Shown here piece by piece: positions 23,119 through 35,811 of a stretch of DNA of 64,000 nucleotides. Location of the stretch: the NCBI GenBank assembly GCA_010279815.1, contig QEOQ01000180.1, positions 171,770 to 235,769 on the forward strand, written 5' to 3'. Every line of letters begins with the position of its first letter. Within the stretch, counting starts at the first letter, position 1. This DNA is from Brachionus plicatilis (lineage: Eukaryota > Rotifera > Eurotatoria > Ploima > Brachionidae). Made by a program: the position numbers and the translations under genes. A model generated the notes under the pieces. That model worked only from the letters and a program-made list of their open reading frames with translations, was not told the DNA's origin and searched no databases.

Positions 23119-24993
23119 TTAGAAGCAAAGGTGGAATTCAATTTTCAAGGATATATCTAATATTATGTTCATTAAAATTATTTTAAAATATCACTTTTTT
23201 AGAGCTTGAAAAAAAGACTACTTTTTTGGATTTAGAATTTTTAAAATAATGTTAACTTAAAATTAGCAAAAAATATGAAAATTTTTTTTTAGTTTAACTA
23301 ATTTAAATTTATTAGTGTCCCCTTTTGAATACCAAATTAATAATTAACATCAAAATAAATAACAAAGACATAGACAAAAATGCAAAAAATATTTTTATTT
23401 TTTGTATGGCTTAATATGATTATTGCATGATAATTAAATGAAAATATTTCGATTTATGTATTTTTAAAATATGAATATTGGTCACTATTTGAAAATTATA
23501 ATTCTTTAAAAATTAAAATAATATATTTTCAATTTGGGAGTGACTAAAATTGTTAAAGAGAAAATTCTATTTTTCCAAAGAACTTCAATAGAAATATTTA
23601 AAAAAAATTTAAATTAGTCTTTCATTCATATGAAATAAAATTTAATTGTTTCATTAAAGATTAAAAGTATTCAAATTGTTTTTTTAATGAACCCAAAAGC
23701 TGCAAATGCTTTATGTCTTTATAGAGTTTGAGCTTTGATATTTTCCGAAAAATATTTAATTTTCATAAGGATGACTTATTTATATTATTTGAATACAATA
23801 ATCAGGTGCATATTTAGGATCCTTAAAGTGTGGTTTAAAGTTTAAATTTCTACAAAAAATTGCTTGTAAAAATTAAAATCTTTTTTAATTGAAAATCAAT
23901 AATTTGAAATTTATGATTGAACAGAAAATAATTTTCAATCTTTTTTCTAAAATTTACAAAATAAACTTTTTTTGATAATTGATATAAAAATGATAATAAA
24001 GATATAGATTTAGTATGTTCACATTAATAATTTTCTTTATTTAAAAAATATAATTATATTACCTTTTTTAAATCAATATGAGGTTTTTTAATTTCAACAT
24101 TAGAAAGTCCTATTTATTTTTTGAGTGTAACCAGCATCATCAAAATTATCAGATTTTGGATAAGATCCCTTTTTCTAATCAATATTTATTTTTCAATTAT
24201 TCGTTTTTTACCGTCATAGGTATGAAGTCAGAGTTGAATGACTTAATATGAAGTTTAAATTTCAAAATTTACAACAAACTTTGTATCGATGGCAAGCTGC
24301 TTCATTTACAGGGCTAGAAATTATACTAACAGTTATCTTTAAACAATAAGCATCAGTATTATCTTTAAAATAGTTGTATCAACTGTAAAAATACAGAAAG
24401 TATTTTAAAAATTAAAATATTTAAATTTTTTTACCAAATAGGGGAACCGGTTTCGATTGGGTAACCCAATCAACAAAATTTTGAAGTGATGTCGAAGTCA
24501 ATTTGATGACAAAGAATAATTTACATTGATGAATAATTGTCCTATCGCTTCTAAGGGACATCACAAGTGAAAATTGATATGACATCATTTCATAATCATT
24601 AAAATATATTGATTAAACATTAATGTAAAACTTGTGTTTTCTTTTTCATTTTATTTTATAAAATACTTTTAACGGCGTGAGAACAGTTTCATTGCTAACT
24701 CAACACACTTTGTATCATAGTTTATATATAAATTTTAGTCAGAGTCAAAACTAACTCTTTTTGTCACTTATTGATGGGAAATACTGCAATATTTTGCAAA
24801 AATTTAGAAATTATATAATTTATATAATATTTTTTATTTAACCGTTGACTTCACTGAATTAATAGCAATATATTGCGTTCTGTTGCCCTATTCTGTAAAA
24901 GTTGCTCTGATTGCATCCTATTATTTGGATTAAAATTAAAGACCATTGGGGAAGTAATTTTTTTTTAATTTGCCTGACCATTTCTGTTACCTT
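23119..24993. other. AT-rich intergenic, nothing recognised
   Basis: Both strands are stop-rich. I see no repeats with clear ends and no RNA gene. A short less AT-rich patch near 24430-24620 (GGGGAACCGGTTTCGATTGG) has no coding frame. Confidence 0.45.
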
Positions 24994-25128
24994 TTAGCCA
25001 TAATCTTCAGTTTTGTCTTTTGGTGATTGTCGAAGATCAAATAATATGTCCCAATTCACAGTGCTTTTTTTGTCTTTAGCTGTGAATGTATCCAACATTT
25101 GTTTTCTGAAATAGTCGTAGCCTTCGTT
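24994..25128 (-). pseudogene. Decayed retrotransposon Gag-like fragment
   Basis: The minus strand reads NEGYDYFRKQMLDTFTAKD, then STVNWDILFDLRQSPKDKTE and DYG before a TAA. The pattern (…LFDLRQ.PKES.EDYG.K) resembles LTR-retrotransposon Gag proteins. A similar-looking stretch in another frame lies just upstream (to about 25185), implying a frameshift, and KVTEMVRQI continues after the stop. Not functional. Confidence 0.45.
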
Positions 25129-25470
25129 TGGTTAGCTGCGGCATTAATCTAAATCCGTCTAAAGAATTTATTATCAATGTGAATGATTATAATGTCGAGC
25201 CAATCCTTCTATTGCCAATGACTTGATTTTGAAAAATGATTAATGAAAAAACAAGTTAAATAACCAGCTAACCATCAAATTAACCATAGTTAGACTAAGC
25301 GAAATACGTCGCAGGACGCATTGATTATTTATTTTTAATAAATTAAAAATTATTGTAAAAAAAAATTTTTTAAATCTATTTTACAGTAATTAAATTTTTT
25401 TTTTTTAATAATTTGAAATAATTTTGCAGAAGTAATACATTTTAAATTGTATAAATTATTTTTTAAGTGT

Positions 25471-25966
25471 ATGGCTTCCAATCAAAATCCACTTTTAGAA
25501 AAGAGTACACCTAAGATAGTTCTTCCAAAAAATAACCTCAATGAAGCTATGACTGAGTCACCAAGCGAGAGCGATGATTACAAAGTAAAACATGATGTAT
25601 TATCTAAAGTAATTAAAGTTAAAAAAGATTATATATTATAAATAAATTTCGATAGGATCAGAATGAACAATACAGATTTTAATTTAATACCTTATTTTAA
25701 TCATCTTTTACTTAAATATATTAATTTGGAAATTCCAGAACGTTCAAAAAATCTTGGATTGGACAGGATAAAAATTGAATATCCCAATTCAATTATAAAA
25801 ATTAAAGGTAAAAAAAAGAATAAATTGCCTTTTTAAATTAAATTTTTTTTTTTAAATATTTTTTAAAATAGAATGTCTGGTCAAAAGAGTTAGGCTAATG
25901 GAAAAAAATGTGGAACTACTGTGTGAATGCCAGGAAAAAAATGAAAAAACCCTAACTTTTTTTTAA
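25471..25966 (+). CDS. Unresolved small gene, two or three exons
   Basis: Three protein-like pieces lie in line. (1) 25471-about 25617, MASNQNPLLEKSTPKIVLP and a Ser/Glu-rich tail. (2) From ATG 25663 to a GT donor after 25807, MNNTDFNLIPYFNHLLLKYI and on to KIEYPNSIIKIK. (3) 25872-25966 after a TAG acceptor, ECLVKRVRLMEKNVELLCEC ending TAA. Pieces 2 and 3 join in phase. All donors available in piece 1 are phase 0, which does not match piece 2, so either a separate start at 25663, a missing micro-exon or a frameshift is needed. No family recognised. C-terminal part is probably helical. Confidence 0.4.
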
Positions 25967-26438
25967 ATTAAAAAATAATTATTTTCGCCTGATGGTTCGG
26001 AGCCGCATACAGGTTTGGACCGACGGCCGCTGTGGCCGTTGTTTGGGCGCGTCTTTTTTTGCGTTAAATTTTTATTTGAACCGCTGTAAAGAAATAAATT
26101 TCTATAATTGCTTTATTCCGTCATTAAAATGCCGAACCAAATGTAGGAGCAGTAGTTGTTTTGACTGAAGCTGGCTAGGGTTTAATTCAGTTATGTTTTT
26201 TGTGCCAATTTCGAAAAACGAAAAAAAGAATGTCGCACTGAAATAGAAGTTAAAATAAATTTCAGTGTCAGTAGCTTATAATTCTAATGTTCAAAATGTT
26301 AACAAATTCTATTTATCCTTCAAATACGATACGTCGGTAGAAATAAACTAAAAGAATTAAAACTCTACTATAGCGGGACTACGTTAGTCGTTCTGCTTTG
26401 CTAATTTAGTAAAACTAAATTGACCGTAGAATATTAAC

Positions 26439-26478
<40 letters not shown>

Positions 26479-26991
26479 TTTTAAAAAATTAACGAATAAA
26501 TAAAAAAACTACATTTTTTAAAAATAAAATAAATATTGACCAAAAATCGAAAAAATTGAAAAAATTTAACAAGAAAATTAGTCAAATAAATCAAAGACTT
26601 TTTAGTGTCTATCTATAATACTTAAGATTTTTAGAAGTAAAATTGAAGACTTTCGCTATTCTAATTTTAATTATTTAATTTCTTTAAAACATCATTTATT
26701 TTACTACAGAATAAAGTAAAGAATTTCTATTGTTTCTTTAAGGAACCAACAAAGAGTCTTTGAAATTTTTTTCACTGGGTAATCCTGTTCTTTTTTATCA
26801 TTTTGTACTAAACTTCATATAATCCTAGGTTATCAAAACAAAACAAATTTTTGTATTAAATTTATTTAAAATAGCATTTAAAAGCAGACTTCTTAAATAA
26901 AACGTTTAGTTAAAAAAAAAAAATTAATATTGATTACTGTTGCGTTTTAAAAATTTATCTAAAAAATTTACAAAAAAAAAAAAAAGCTTGT
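25967..26991. other. Intergenic: GC-rich patch and (TTA)n microsatellite
   Basis: 25990-26055 is a GC-rich patch (GGACCGACGGCCGCTGTGGC) unlike anything around it. 26440-26475 is a (TTA)n run preceded by GGGACTACGTTAGTCGTTCT; a non-coding stretch ending in a trinucleotide run is typical of a non-LTR element 3' end. No gene seen. Confidence 0.5.
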
Positions 26992-29472
26992 CTAATATCC
27001 GGCAAATTGTTGATTGTCATAATAATAAATATAATTTATTTGTTCACTATGGCACTTTTTCACATCTTGCTCATAATCTAACCTATCCGAAACCTCATTT
27101 TCGGATTGAATTGAAAGTGACTTGAAATCTTCAGCCTTATTGGCAACAATCTGAATTGGTATCTCCCTAAATGACGCATTTAACTTAGACTCATTTACTT
27201 CCTCTTTATTCATGGTCAAATCAATAATTTCCGCGTCATCATTGTCCATTTCCACACTTGAATATTTACTCATCAGCTGTCTTTCTCTCAAATTGTCCTC
27301 TATACTTGACTTCTTCAAATTGTTCTCAATCTCAGTCATTCGCTTCTGTCTTTTCTCGGCAGCCAGGCGAAACTCTTGTGGCAAAGTCGGAAAAACCTTG
27401 ACCCCACCGACAATCTTGTGTCCGGTAATACTCAATTTAGACTGTCTTTCTTGTTCGCTCTCGAACTGCTGCTTAAGCCGATTCATCACAATATTCTGAG
27501 ATTTAAGATTTGTTATTTCATCCTTTTGCTCTGACTCGCTGATCTTTGGCGTGTTACTGGTGGAACTGTAGGCCGAATCCTGAAAATAAGAACAAGCATT
27601 TTCTTTCAGCGAGGAATAGTTTATTTCAGGCACTAGGCTGGAAGGCGGTTGTGGTCTATAAACACTTCCATTAGTTTGACTTTTGGATCTAAATCTATTT
27701 TCTTCCTGGTAATTTGAAAGACTTTGTTCGGCAATTTTAACTCTGTACGAGCTTTCGAAGTTTTCGGACCCACCAGGGGACATTACTTTAGCTACTGGGC
27801 TCATGTGCTTAGCTCTAAATTGACGCTCTTCTTTGTCCACACACTCGGCCGAGCCGATCTCTTTGTTCCAAATTAAATGATTGGCGAGCAGCTTTGGATC
27901 TGGTACTGGAAGTTTTAGGAATTTTGTTTGGTACTTGGACTCGTCTAGCTTGGTAAAATTGATTGAATTGTCCACAAGAGTTTTTGAGCATTTGGGCAGG
28001 AGCAGTTGGTTGGGCGAGGGTGCCAGTCTGGATCGATTTTTGCAATTGTAATTGTCTTTTGGGCCGCAAGTTGCCGGCGAGGATGGTATGATGTTTATTC
28101 GGTTCTCAAGGCAAATGTTTGTAGGCATGGATGAGCAAGCGGATTGTCCGTATGCCAGACTGTGCGAAGACTTATTTATCAGCACATGTTGGTCACTTGT
28201 TCGCCTGAAATCCACATCGGCTATTTTTTCCATGTCTCTTTTGAATTTTTGCGAATTGACCGAACCAAGTGAACTTGCCGAATGGGAAGCTAATTTTTTT
28301 TCATCCTTAGACTTTAGACTTGATCGGGCCGAGTTGATAATTCGTTTGCCAAGACTCAATTTTTTGCTCTTTTTCTCATTTGGATTACTTTGATTAAGCG
28401 ATGACAGAGATGGTTGCTTGAGAGCTTTTTTTTTTTCACTGTCCGATATGTTGACCATGGATGATGTGGACTTTTTTTTCATTACTTTGTCCGCTTCTTT
28501 ATGAACACTGGACTCGTTTAAAGTCACCTCTGAATTGGACGAGAGGGACTTTTTTTTCGAGTCACTGGTTTTAAAATTTTTTATTTTATTGAATATTGAC
28601 GATTTGGATGACAGATCAGTGGTGGATTTTGAACCAATTTTTGACTCTTGGAACGCGTCATAAATCTCGTCATTTTTGGCTTTTGGTGATTTTGTTGCGG
28701 GAGATTTTGGCGGCAATTGGCTCAGGCTTCTGCCAGGCTTTATTTGAGTATAGTTGGTCTCTGATCTGTAGTCGAACACATTGTTTTGTTGGCTTTGTTC
28801 ATGTTTAAATCTGTGGCAAATTTTTTTTATGTCATGGACAATTTTGAAGGCGTCATCGCACGTCCGAGTGATGATCACGTGACACTCTAGGGCCTGGATG
28901 CCGCAAGATCGCCTCATGATCAAGGCTATGACGGGAGGATGAGCAGAGTTTTCAATGAACGAAATGTAGTTTCTGTCCATGGGCTGAAATAAATTTGCGT
29001 ATTTGCCGCTTGCCAAGTCTTGGTCAACTGGCAGAAAGGCGTAGTTGCGCTTTTTGTAGTCACTTACCAGGTGAAGTAGCTGGATATCGTAGACCGAGGC
29101 CAGGTCGTTGTGGATGAATTTTTCGACTCCCTTGTCACTGTAGAGCATGGTCAGGCCATCTATGGAAATGACTAGGCGGCGTTCTTGCATCAAGCGAGAG
29201 CCGTTCTGGCGAAAAATGCAATAGAGCTCTCTGAGCGGTTGCTGCAGACAGCCCAGGCCTGTCTTGCCTTTGGTCAGTATGGCACTGCCAAGGTAGCCTA
29301 TTGAGTGTGTCGGGCTTGATCTATTCATCAGAATGTTGGACAGATTGTCCAGATTAGTCACGTTGCGCAGCGACAAATCGGAGCTTGAGTTGCTATTGAG
29401 TGTGTAAGACATGTCTAGTGGCCTGTCGCTAATCGACTTAGATAGGAGGTTTTGTTCAGGCGACGTTTTCAT
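26992..29472 (-). CDS. PTB/PID-domain adaptor-like protein
   Basis: About 826 aa in one exon. I start at ATG 29472 (MKTSPEQNLLSKS); the open frame continues upstream to 29547, but that part is a hydrophobic run read from an AT-rich tract that looks like an intron end or UTR. Residues about 55-220 form a phosphotyrosine-binding/PID fold: IGYLGSAILTKGKTGLGCLQ, then RRLVISIDGLTMLYSD, FIHNDLASVYDIQLL, ALIMRRSCGIQALECHVIIT, and a final helix AFKIVHDIKKICHRF. The rest is long, Ser/Lys-rich and probably disordered, with many basic-serine repeats (KSSIFNKIKNFKTSDSKK) and a short coiled coil near EFRLAAEKRQKRMTEIENNL. PTB proteins bind NPxY-type tails or phospholipids as adaptors; the partner here is unknown. 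No catalytic motif. Confidence 0.82.
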   Translation of the reverse strand: MKTSPEQNLLSKSISDRPLDMSYTLNSNSSSDLSLRNVTNLDNLSNILMNRSSPTHSIGYLGSAILTKGKTGLGCLQQPLRELYCIFRQNGSRLMQERRLVISIDGLTMLYSDKGVEKFIHNDLASVYDIQLLHLVSDYKKRNYAFLPVDQDLASGKYANLFQPMDRNYISFIENSAHPPVIALIMRRSCGIQALECHVIITRTCDDAFKIVHDIKKICHRFKHEQSQQNNVFDYRSETNYTQIKPGRSLSQLPPKSPATKSPKAKNDEIYDAFQESKIGSKSTTDLSSKSSIFNKIKNFKTSDSKKKSLSSNSEVTLNESSVHKEADKVMKKKSTSSMVNISDSEKKKALKQPSLSSLNQSNPNEKKSKKLSLGKRIINSARSSLKSKDEKKLASHSASSLGSVNSQKFKRDMEKIADVDFRRTSDQHVLINKSSHSLAYGQSACSSMPTNICLENRINIIPSSPATCGPKDNYNCKNRSRLAPSPNQLLLPKCSKTLVDNSINFTKLDESKYQTKFLKLPVPDPKLLANHLIWNKEIGSAECVDKEERQFRAKHMSPVAKVMSPGGSENFESSYRVKIAEQSLSNYQEENRFRSKSQTNGSVYRPQPPSSLVPEINYSSLKENACSYFQDSAYSSTSNTPKISESEQKDEITNLKSQNIVMNRLKQQFESEQERQSKLSITGHKIVGGVKVFPTLPQEFRLAAEKRQKRMTEIENNLKKSSIEDNLRERQLMSKYSSVEMDNDDAEIIDLTMNKEEVNESKLNASFREIPIQIVANKAEDFKSLSIQSENEVSDRLDYEQDVKKCHSEQINYIYYYDNQQFAGY

Positions 29473-32400
29473 AACTTTATGTGAAAATAAAAATAAAATT
29501 AAGAGAAAAAAATGCTTTATTTTTTTATTAAATTTTGGAAAAGACACGAATTACAAACTAAACGAAAAGGTCGTTTATCTGATTAAACCGCAGTCAACAT
29601 TTGGTTAAGTTGAGGAATTTTTCTACCATTTAGCATTTGTTGAGAGATACAAAATTTATGCTAAAAAAATTGGGCAAAAGACTAAGTTTGTTTATAGTAG
29701 AGATTTTGGAAAATTTTAAGAAAATGATAAAATTTTGATTATGTTTTCTCCAATTTTAAATTCACTCCATTGGGCTTGATATTCAAGTTTAGGGCTTTAA
29801 TCTTCTTAGAAAAAGTTAATCTCCAAAAATTTAAACTAATGTCACTGTAAAATGACTCTGATTCATTAGAGGCCCTTGGCAAACCGAGTGTTTGTCTTTT
29901 GGGTGCTTAGTGTACTTGAGAAACAAGGCTAATGAAATTATTTAATAAAAAATATGATTGTCAAGCTAGATTATTGAAGTTTGTCTTTGTTTTTCTATAA
30001 TCATTTCTAGTATCCTGTTTATTTTAAATTAAACTCAGTAAACAACTAATTATTTTTGTATTTAAAACAACTTCCTTTTAGAAAAACAAAAACTCCTTTG
30101 ACTCTAACAAAGCTTGTGTAGTTTTTTAATAAACTAATTAATTTTATAAACAATTAAGTTTATAGTTTTTTTTTTTGTTGCTAAAAATGTAATTGAGCAT
30201 TAAAATTTTTAAAAAATATTTTAAATTAATCCCTCGACAAAAAAAAACTCGGAAATCGCTAAGGATTTGCTATCTATTTTTTTTTCTTATTCACTTTTTT
30301 CATTTTAATTTTCTTTTGTTGTCCAAAGGTAATATTTATTCTCAAATGGGAAATTACGCAAGCTTTCTTCTTTTTTTATTAAGAAAATCTTATTTGAACA
30401 GTCTTTTCTAATTACTAGGTAATTTACAAGCTCTTTTTTTCTTTAAGTTTGTCAAGATTTAGTCGAGTTAATAAATAGTAATTTAGCGTTTCAGCGCGCT
30501 AAATTATTCAAAAGGTTTTAATGATTATTTTTCTATTATTCTAAAAGGCTTAATAATTCAAAATTTAGCTCGTCCATGCTTGATATTCAATTCAAGACAA
30601 TCATTTAGAATATTCTTAAAATATTTAGATGTTAAAAAAATAGATACAAAATTTTTTATTAATTTAAATTATAAGTCTGATTATTAAAAAGACGCTAAGC
30701 TAAAAAATTTTAGCTAAATTAACGTTTATGATGTTAAATTAATCCAAACAAATTTGTATGCTCTTTCAAATATTGAATATTGATGATAAGACAAGAACTT
30801 TATTGTCTCTAATTTTATTAATTTAGTTTTTTATTCCTTTGAGATTTAAGGTATACTTTAATTGTACCTTTGAAAATTAGAACAAAGATCAAAATTTTAG
30901 CGACCTATCATTCTTGTAGAGTACTTTTTATTAAATTTTTTTACAAATTTTAACAAAAGTAATAAATATTAAAAATGATTTATTTATAAAAGAAATTTTT
31001 TTCTATTCAAAAATTATTCATTTATTTTAATCGGATCAATAGGCTAAAGATGTTCATGAAAAATCTAAATGTAATATATTGATTTTGATAAATTTATAAA
31101 CTTTTTTTAAATATCCGATTTTATAAAAATTAAAAGTAATCTTTTTAATTTTAGCAAAATTTAAATTCATTCCATAAATTCAATCCTTTTTTATGGAAAA
31201 TAGTTAGTTATGTATGATTTAATTTTTTCATTTTTTCATTTTTGTTCTGGTTTAAAAATTTAAATACCATAGAATAAAAAAAGGCCTATACTTTTTTTTT
31301 ATCACTAATTTAACTTCGCCTATATAAATTTGCTTAAATCTATATAAAATAAATTTTAGCGATTAAAACGATTATTTTTAGATAACAATAATTTTAAAAC
31401 AGAAAAAACATTTTCAAAGTAAAAACACTTTTTTCAAAAAAGTGTATATTTAAATATCCTAAAATCACTTATTAACTCTAAAACATTCAACGCTTTTTTT
31501 TCCATTTTGGTATTTATCTCTATCTAGCTATTGCTTTATTGTTTTGAGTGTTCATTCTTTAAACAAAACTACTATCAGGCTCACTTCCCAAATTAAGCAT
31601 TTCAAAATTTGGTGAAAAAATGTGTGGTTTTATTATTTTTTAACTAAAATTAACTAAAAAAAAATTTTTTCTAAATTTTGCATAATTGATATTCATGGAT
31701 CCGATTTTTAGCGATTTTTTGAGCCAGAAAAGGATGTTTTGTGCAATAAGAAAATATTTTTTTTTTAATTAGAATGGATAATTTAGGATATTTTGGTATG
31801 AATTTTGATGAAAAATGTGATTTCTGTAATCTGGATTCTAATTTAGATCTCAACAGTTCTTTGTTTATTACAATTCGGTTCATAAATGACAAAGGATAAC
31901 CAAAATATTTTAAAAAAGTTAAATAAAAAATTATTTTTATTTAAAATTAATTTAATATTAGAAAAATTGGCATCAAACTTTATTTTTAAAATAAATTCAC
32001 ATTTTTAAAATTTATTGAGTAATTTTATTTAGGGTAAGTTATTTTTATATTCATATATTAAAATTGGTGAAAAATCAGTAATTTTAGTTAGTGAATTAGC
32101 ACACGCCAAAAATTATTTGATAATTTTGGATAATTTATTTTTGTTATAAAAAAAATTACGAGCCATAAATAAATTTTTATTTTTAATTTGAATAAATGAT
32201 ATAATTAATTAAAAATAAAAGAAAAAGTTAACTACAAAAAAAAAATTCGAATTGATTCATGTTGGAACTGGAATGGGCTTGATCTAAACATCCTATCCAC
32301 AAAATTAAAGAATAGCTTTAAGTTTTTGTTTCAATTTTTTAATCTATTTAGAAATAAATTAAAATTTTGCACATCTTTTATTAAAAAATGTGAAAAGTTG

Positions 32401-32879
32401 TCCTTTTTATGACAAAATTAATCTTTATCCGAGAAAAAATTTTTAAAGTAATTATTATTTGATTTGTTAATCCAGAATCTTATATTTTTCGAAATGTAAT
32501 GAATGATTTGTTTATTATTTGAAATTTTCCTAAAATAAATAAAAATGCTCGTTTAAAGAATTTATTATTATTATTAAATTTGTTGATTTTTTACTTAAAA
32601 TTCGATCTTTATAAATAAAAACACCTAGATTATGTTTTTTTTAATACTCACGAAAAAAAAATTAAATAGACAAGAAAAAGTCTATATCAAAGTCACACGA
32701 TTTAGTTCTTAAGCAATTTTAATCAAAATTTTCATTTGAATTAATATTAAATATTTGATTCATTATTTTGATTTGGTATTAATTGCAAAAATTTGAAGTA
32801 AAGAATTTCACATAAATTTTCTAGTACTGTTCAAATCACAATTAAAATCATTTAAACTAACCTTCAAAAAAGTGAATAA
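29473..32879. other. Long AT-rich intergenic region
   Basis: Upstream of the PTB-protein start and without any supported gene. Frames present are short and of A/T codons only. No tandem array, inverted repeat with clear ends, or RNA gene stood out. Confidence 0.45.
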
Positions 32880-34345
32880 TTACCACAAACACGCCTGAAC
32901 AACACACATAATATAAAAAACGAATTTTTTTATTTTTGGTGCTGCACTAAAAGCATAATTCAAAAAAATTATTCTTTATTTTTTAGTTTAAATCGAGTCT
33001 TGATGACGCTTTAAACTAAGGCTTTCAGTGTTTGATGCAGACCTAAAGGCGTGATTACGCTATTAGAGCATGTGCTCAAAGTTAACAATATTATAGCATG
33101 GGCGAGATGTACTTTGGTGCATGGTCCAAAGGCGTGTCTTAACTTGTGGCGCATCATAATCGAACGAGGGTCCATGGTAATTTTGCTATTTTTTACGTAA
33201 AACAAAAATTTTAAAAAATGGGAAATTAATTAAATTTTACGTAAATAGAAGTTAAATTACCAAAATCCAAAAATGCCAAAAAAACCTCAAGTCTTGCTAT
33301 TTTCATAAAATTTTGTTAAAAAATACGATTTTGACTTCTGAATTTTTTTTTTTTTTAAATGAATTTTTTACCAATTTTTTCGTAAAAATTAAAAAATTTA
33401 ATAAAAATTAAAAAATTTTTATTTTGAGATAAAAAACTGAACAAGACTTTTAAAAAAAGGTTTTAGCAGATCTTTAAAATCTTACAAACACACTATGCTT
33501 AAAAACTATAACACTGTTCTATGCACCTTTTTTAATAATTTCTTGTAAATCTAGAAAAAATCATAAACTTAAACTTTAAAATCATAAATTTTTAACACAC
33601 TTTTTGTGGTGTGTTGTTCAGACTTTTAATTATTTAATAAAATTGATAAAGAAATCAAAATTTTGTTTTATTATTGATTTCAGTTTCACTATTTCAAATT
33701 ATATTTCAAAAAACTTTTATTTTGGTTGTTTTTAAACAAAAATAAAGCTGAAAACTTCAAATTTTTTTAAAATTTTTTAAGTGTGTTTTACAAACGTTAG
33801 AAAAATGTGTTATTTAGACTTTGAAAGAGTGTAAAATTAAGTTAATTTTTTTTCAGTATGAAAAAATTTTTTTGAGTCTGCAGAACAGTGATTTAGGGGT
33901 CTTATTAAGTGAGTGTGTATGTTAGAATTTAAGAGTGTGCTGAAACGATTTTAGCGTGTACTGAAATTTGGGTGTCCCTAAATTAAATTAATAAAGAACA
34001 AATTAGTCAAAAGAAAATTAAAAACGATAGAAATTTATATTTAAACTCTTACAAATGTCAATAAGTCCAGAAAATATTTAAAGTCTTCCTTAAATTTTAA
34101 TTAAATATCCTTAAATATCTTCTTTAAATTTTTTTTAAACGACTCACATCTAGCGGGTGTTGTTCAGTATTTTATCTCAAGAAAAAAAATTTTGTAATTT
34201 TCATCTAAATTTTTTTTTAACTTAATAACGCAAAATCAAAAGTGTGTTTCTAAGGTTGTGTGCTCATCAGGATTTTAATTTGTGTTGGTTAGACTCAATT
34301 GTGTGCTTGTTATACTTGAGTGTGTGGTGGTTAGGTACACCCAAA
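32880..34345. repeat. Degenerate GTGTG / TGTTCAGAC repeat region
   Basis: Motifs like GTGTGTTGTTCAGACTTTT recur in both orientations (about 32890, 33605, 34155), and the right part has roughly 20-bp units such as TTGTGTTGGTTAGACTCAA, TTGTGTGCTTGTTATACTTG and GTGTGTGGTGGTTAGGTAC. TTTGGGTGTCCCTAAATT (about 33968) and TTAGGTACACCCAAATT (about 34331) form an inverted pair. 33176-33262 is a separate 27-bp imperfect inverted repeat (GGTAATTTT…ACGTAAAA). A less AT-rich island lies at 33010-33180. Probably a decayed transposon cluster. Confidence 0.45.
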
Positions 34346-35811
34346 TTAAAATAGTAAAAAATATAAAAATTAAATTTTTTATATTAATTCTCTTAAAATA
34401 TACTTCTTTCTGAAAAAAATTAAATCAAGAATTTTAAAAAAAATTCCCAAATCAAAATAAAAGGCTTGGTTTGACAGAAAAAAAAAGAAAAGTGAAAAAT
34501 CAGTGCCGTTCAATAAAAATCATTGAGCTTCTTTGAAGAACTGTTTTTTGATTTTGCTGAGATTATATCGGCACTTGATTCTAAACTAACTTTTATTGAT
34601 ACAATCAAATTTAACTACCTCTCTTCACAGATATTAAAATCTCTGTCTACAGACGCACCCTCAAATAAATCCTTTCCATCTGACATGGCTCTAATTTCTA
34701 AATATTTTGAGACAAATCTTTTAGAAATCGCGGAGAATGTTAAGAACCTTAAAAAAAAAATGTTTAATAATTTTATCTCGAATGATGGCAAATCTGACTC
34801 AATTAGATTTTGTTTAAAAAGCAGGAGGCTTAAATATTATAAAATTTAGCTTAATGAACTATTATTAAAATATTAAAATAAGATGGATTGTCGTAAAGTT
34901 GTCCAAAATACTTTTAATAAGTATATTTTTATCTCTTTATCTTTCTTTTTTCTTTTTTTTTATGATAAAGAAATTTTTTTTTTTTTTTTTTTATAAATTT
35001 TTGAAACTTTTTACTTTTACTTCTCCTTAAAGGAGGCTAATTCAATTAATAAATAATAAATAAATATCGCCACTTGATTAGTTCCAATAATCGAACTATC
35101 TATTCAATATCAAATTATTTCTTTAAATTGAGAAATAATTAAATTGTAGAATGGAATCAACCGTAAATTCAAGCTCCAAACTTGTCATCAACATGAAATT
35201 CTAGTTAAATAAAAATAGCAAGTGTAAATATTCAGATCATGTTCGTCTAGGTAGTTGGATATTATAAACCAAAAAATAGAAAAGCTAGACAATGGATCAA
35301 ATGATGCTCTTGTAAATGTCATTTCAATTAATTCATTTAAAAACATAAAAGAGTTTATTAATATAAATTTTAATAGTAAATATTCACCTTTATTATATTT
35401 TGTCTTCTTTTATCCATCTTTTTTCTCAATGCTGGACTCTATATGATGAACAGCGACCTTAATGATGCATATTTTTAGAAACTGCGGAAACGCTCAAAAT
35501 TATTCCATAATTATTAATTTAGTTCATTTTTAAAAATTTTTTATTCAAATTTAGTCTAAAAAACAATCTTTTCATATTGATATTTTAAATTTTTGTAAAA
35601 AAACATTGTAAAATATTAAGAATGGCTTGACTAATAATTAAATTTGAAAAAAACAAATTCTTATAAAAAAATTCATTTATTAATTATCATAATTAAATTT
35701 TTTTAATTAAAAATTTTTGATAAGAACTTTGCAACCATAGAAGTTTTCATAGGAAGACTTCTCCGCAAATTCTCTTCCAGTATTTATATTATTATTTGAA
35801 AATCATAAGTT
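34346..35811. other. Intergenic with possible repeat-derived coding remnants
   Basis: 34523-34849 is an open plus-strand frame (FFEELFFDFAEIISALDSKL, later NLLEIAENVKNLKKKMF) with no ATG start and no known family. It is followed by an AATAAATAATAAATAAATA tail at about 35045-35065, as at the 3' end of a retroelement. 35255-35446 is open but not convincing. I do not call a gene. Confidence 0.35.

Noticed and set aside
29473..29547. Hydrophobic 25-residue N-terminal extension of the PTB protein resembling a signal peptide
   Set aside because: It is read from an AT-rich tract with CACATAAAG just before the next ATG, more like an intron end or 5' UTR; a cytosolic adaptor with PTB domain should not have a signal peptide.
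31671..31892. 73-aa minus-strand frame
   Set aside because: Lys/Ile/Phe-only composition as expected from AT-rich non-coding DNA.
33011..33205. 64-aa minus-strand frame in a less AT-rich island
   Set aside because: No family, no splice context, and it lies within a repeat cluster.
35040..35130. Possible tRNA-like stretch (AGTTCCAATAATCGAAC)
   Set aside because: No consistent cloverleaf with acceptor stem and T-loop could be drawn.
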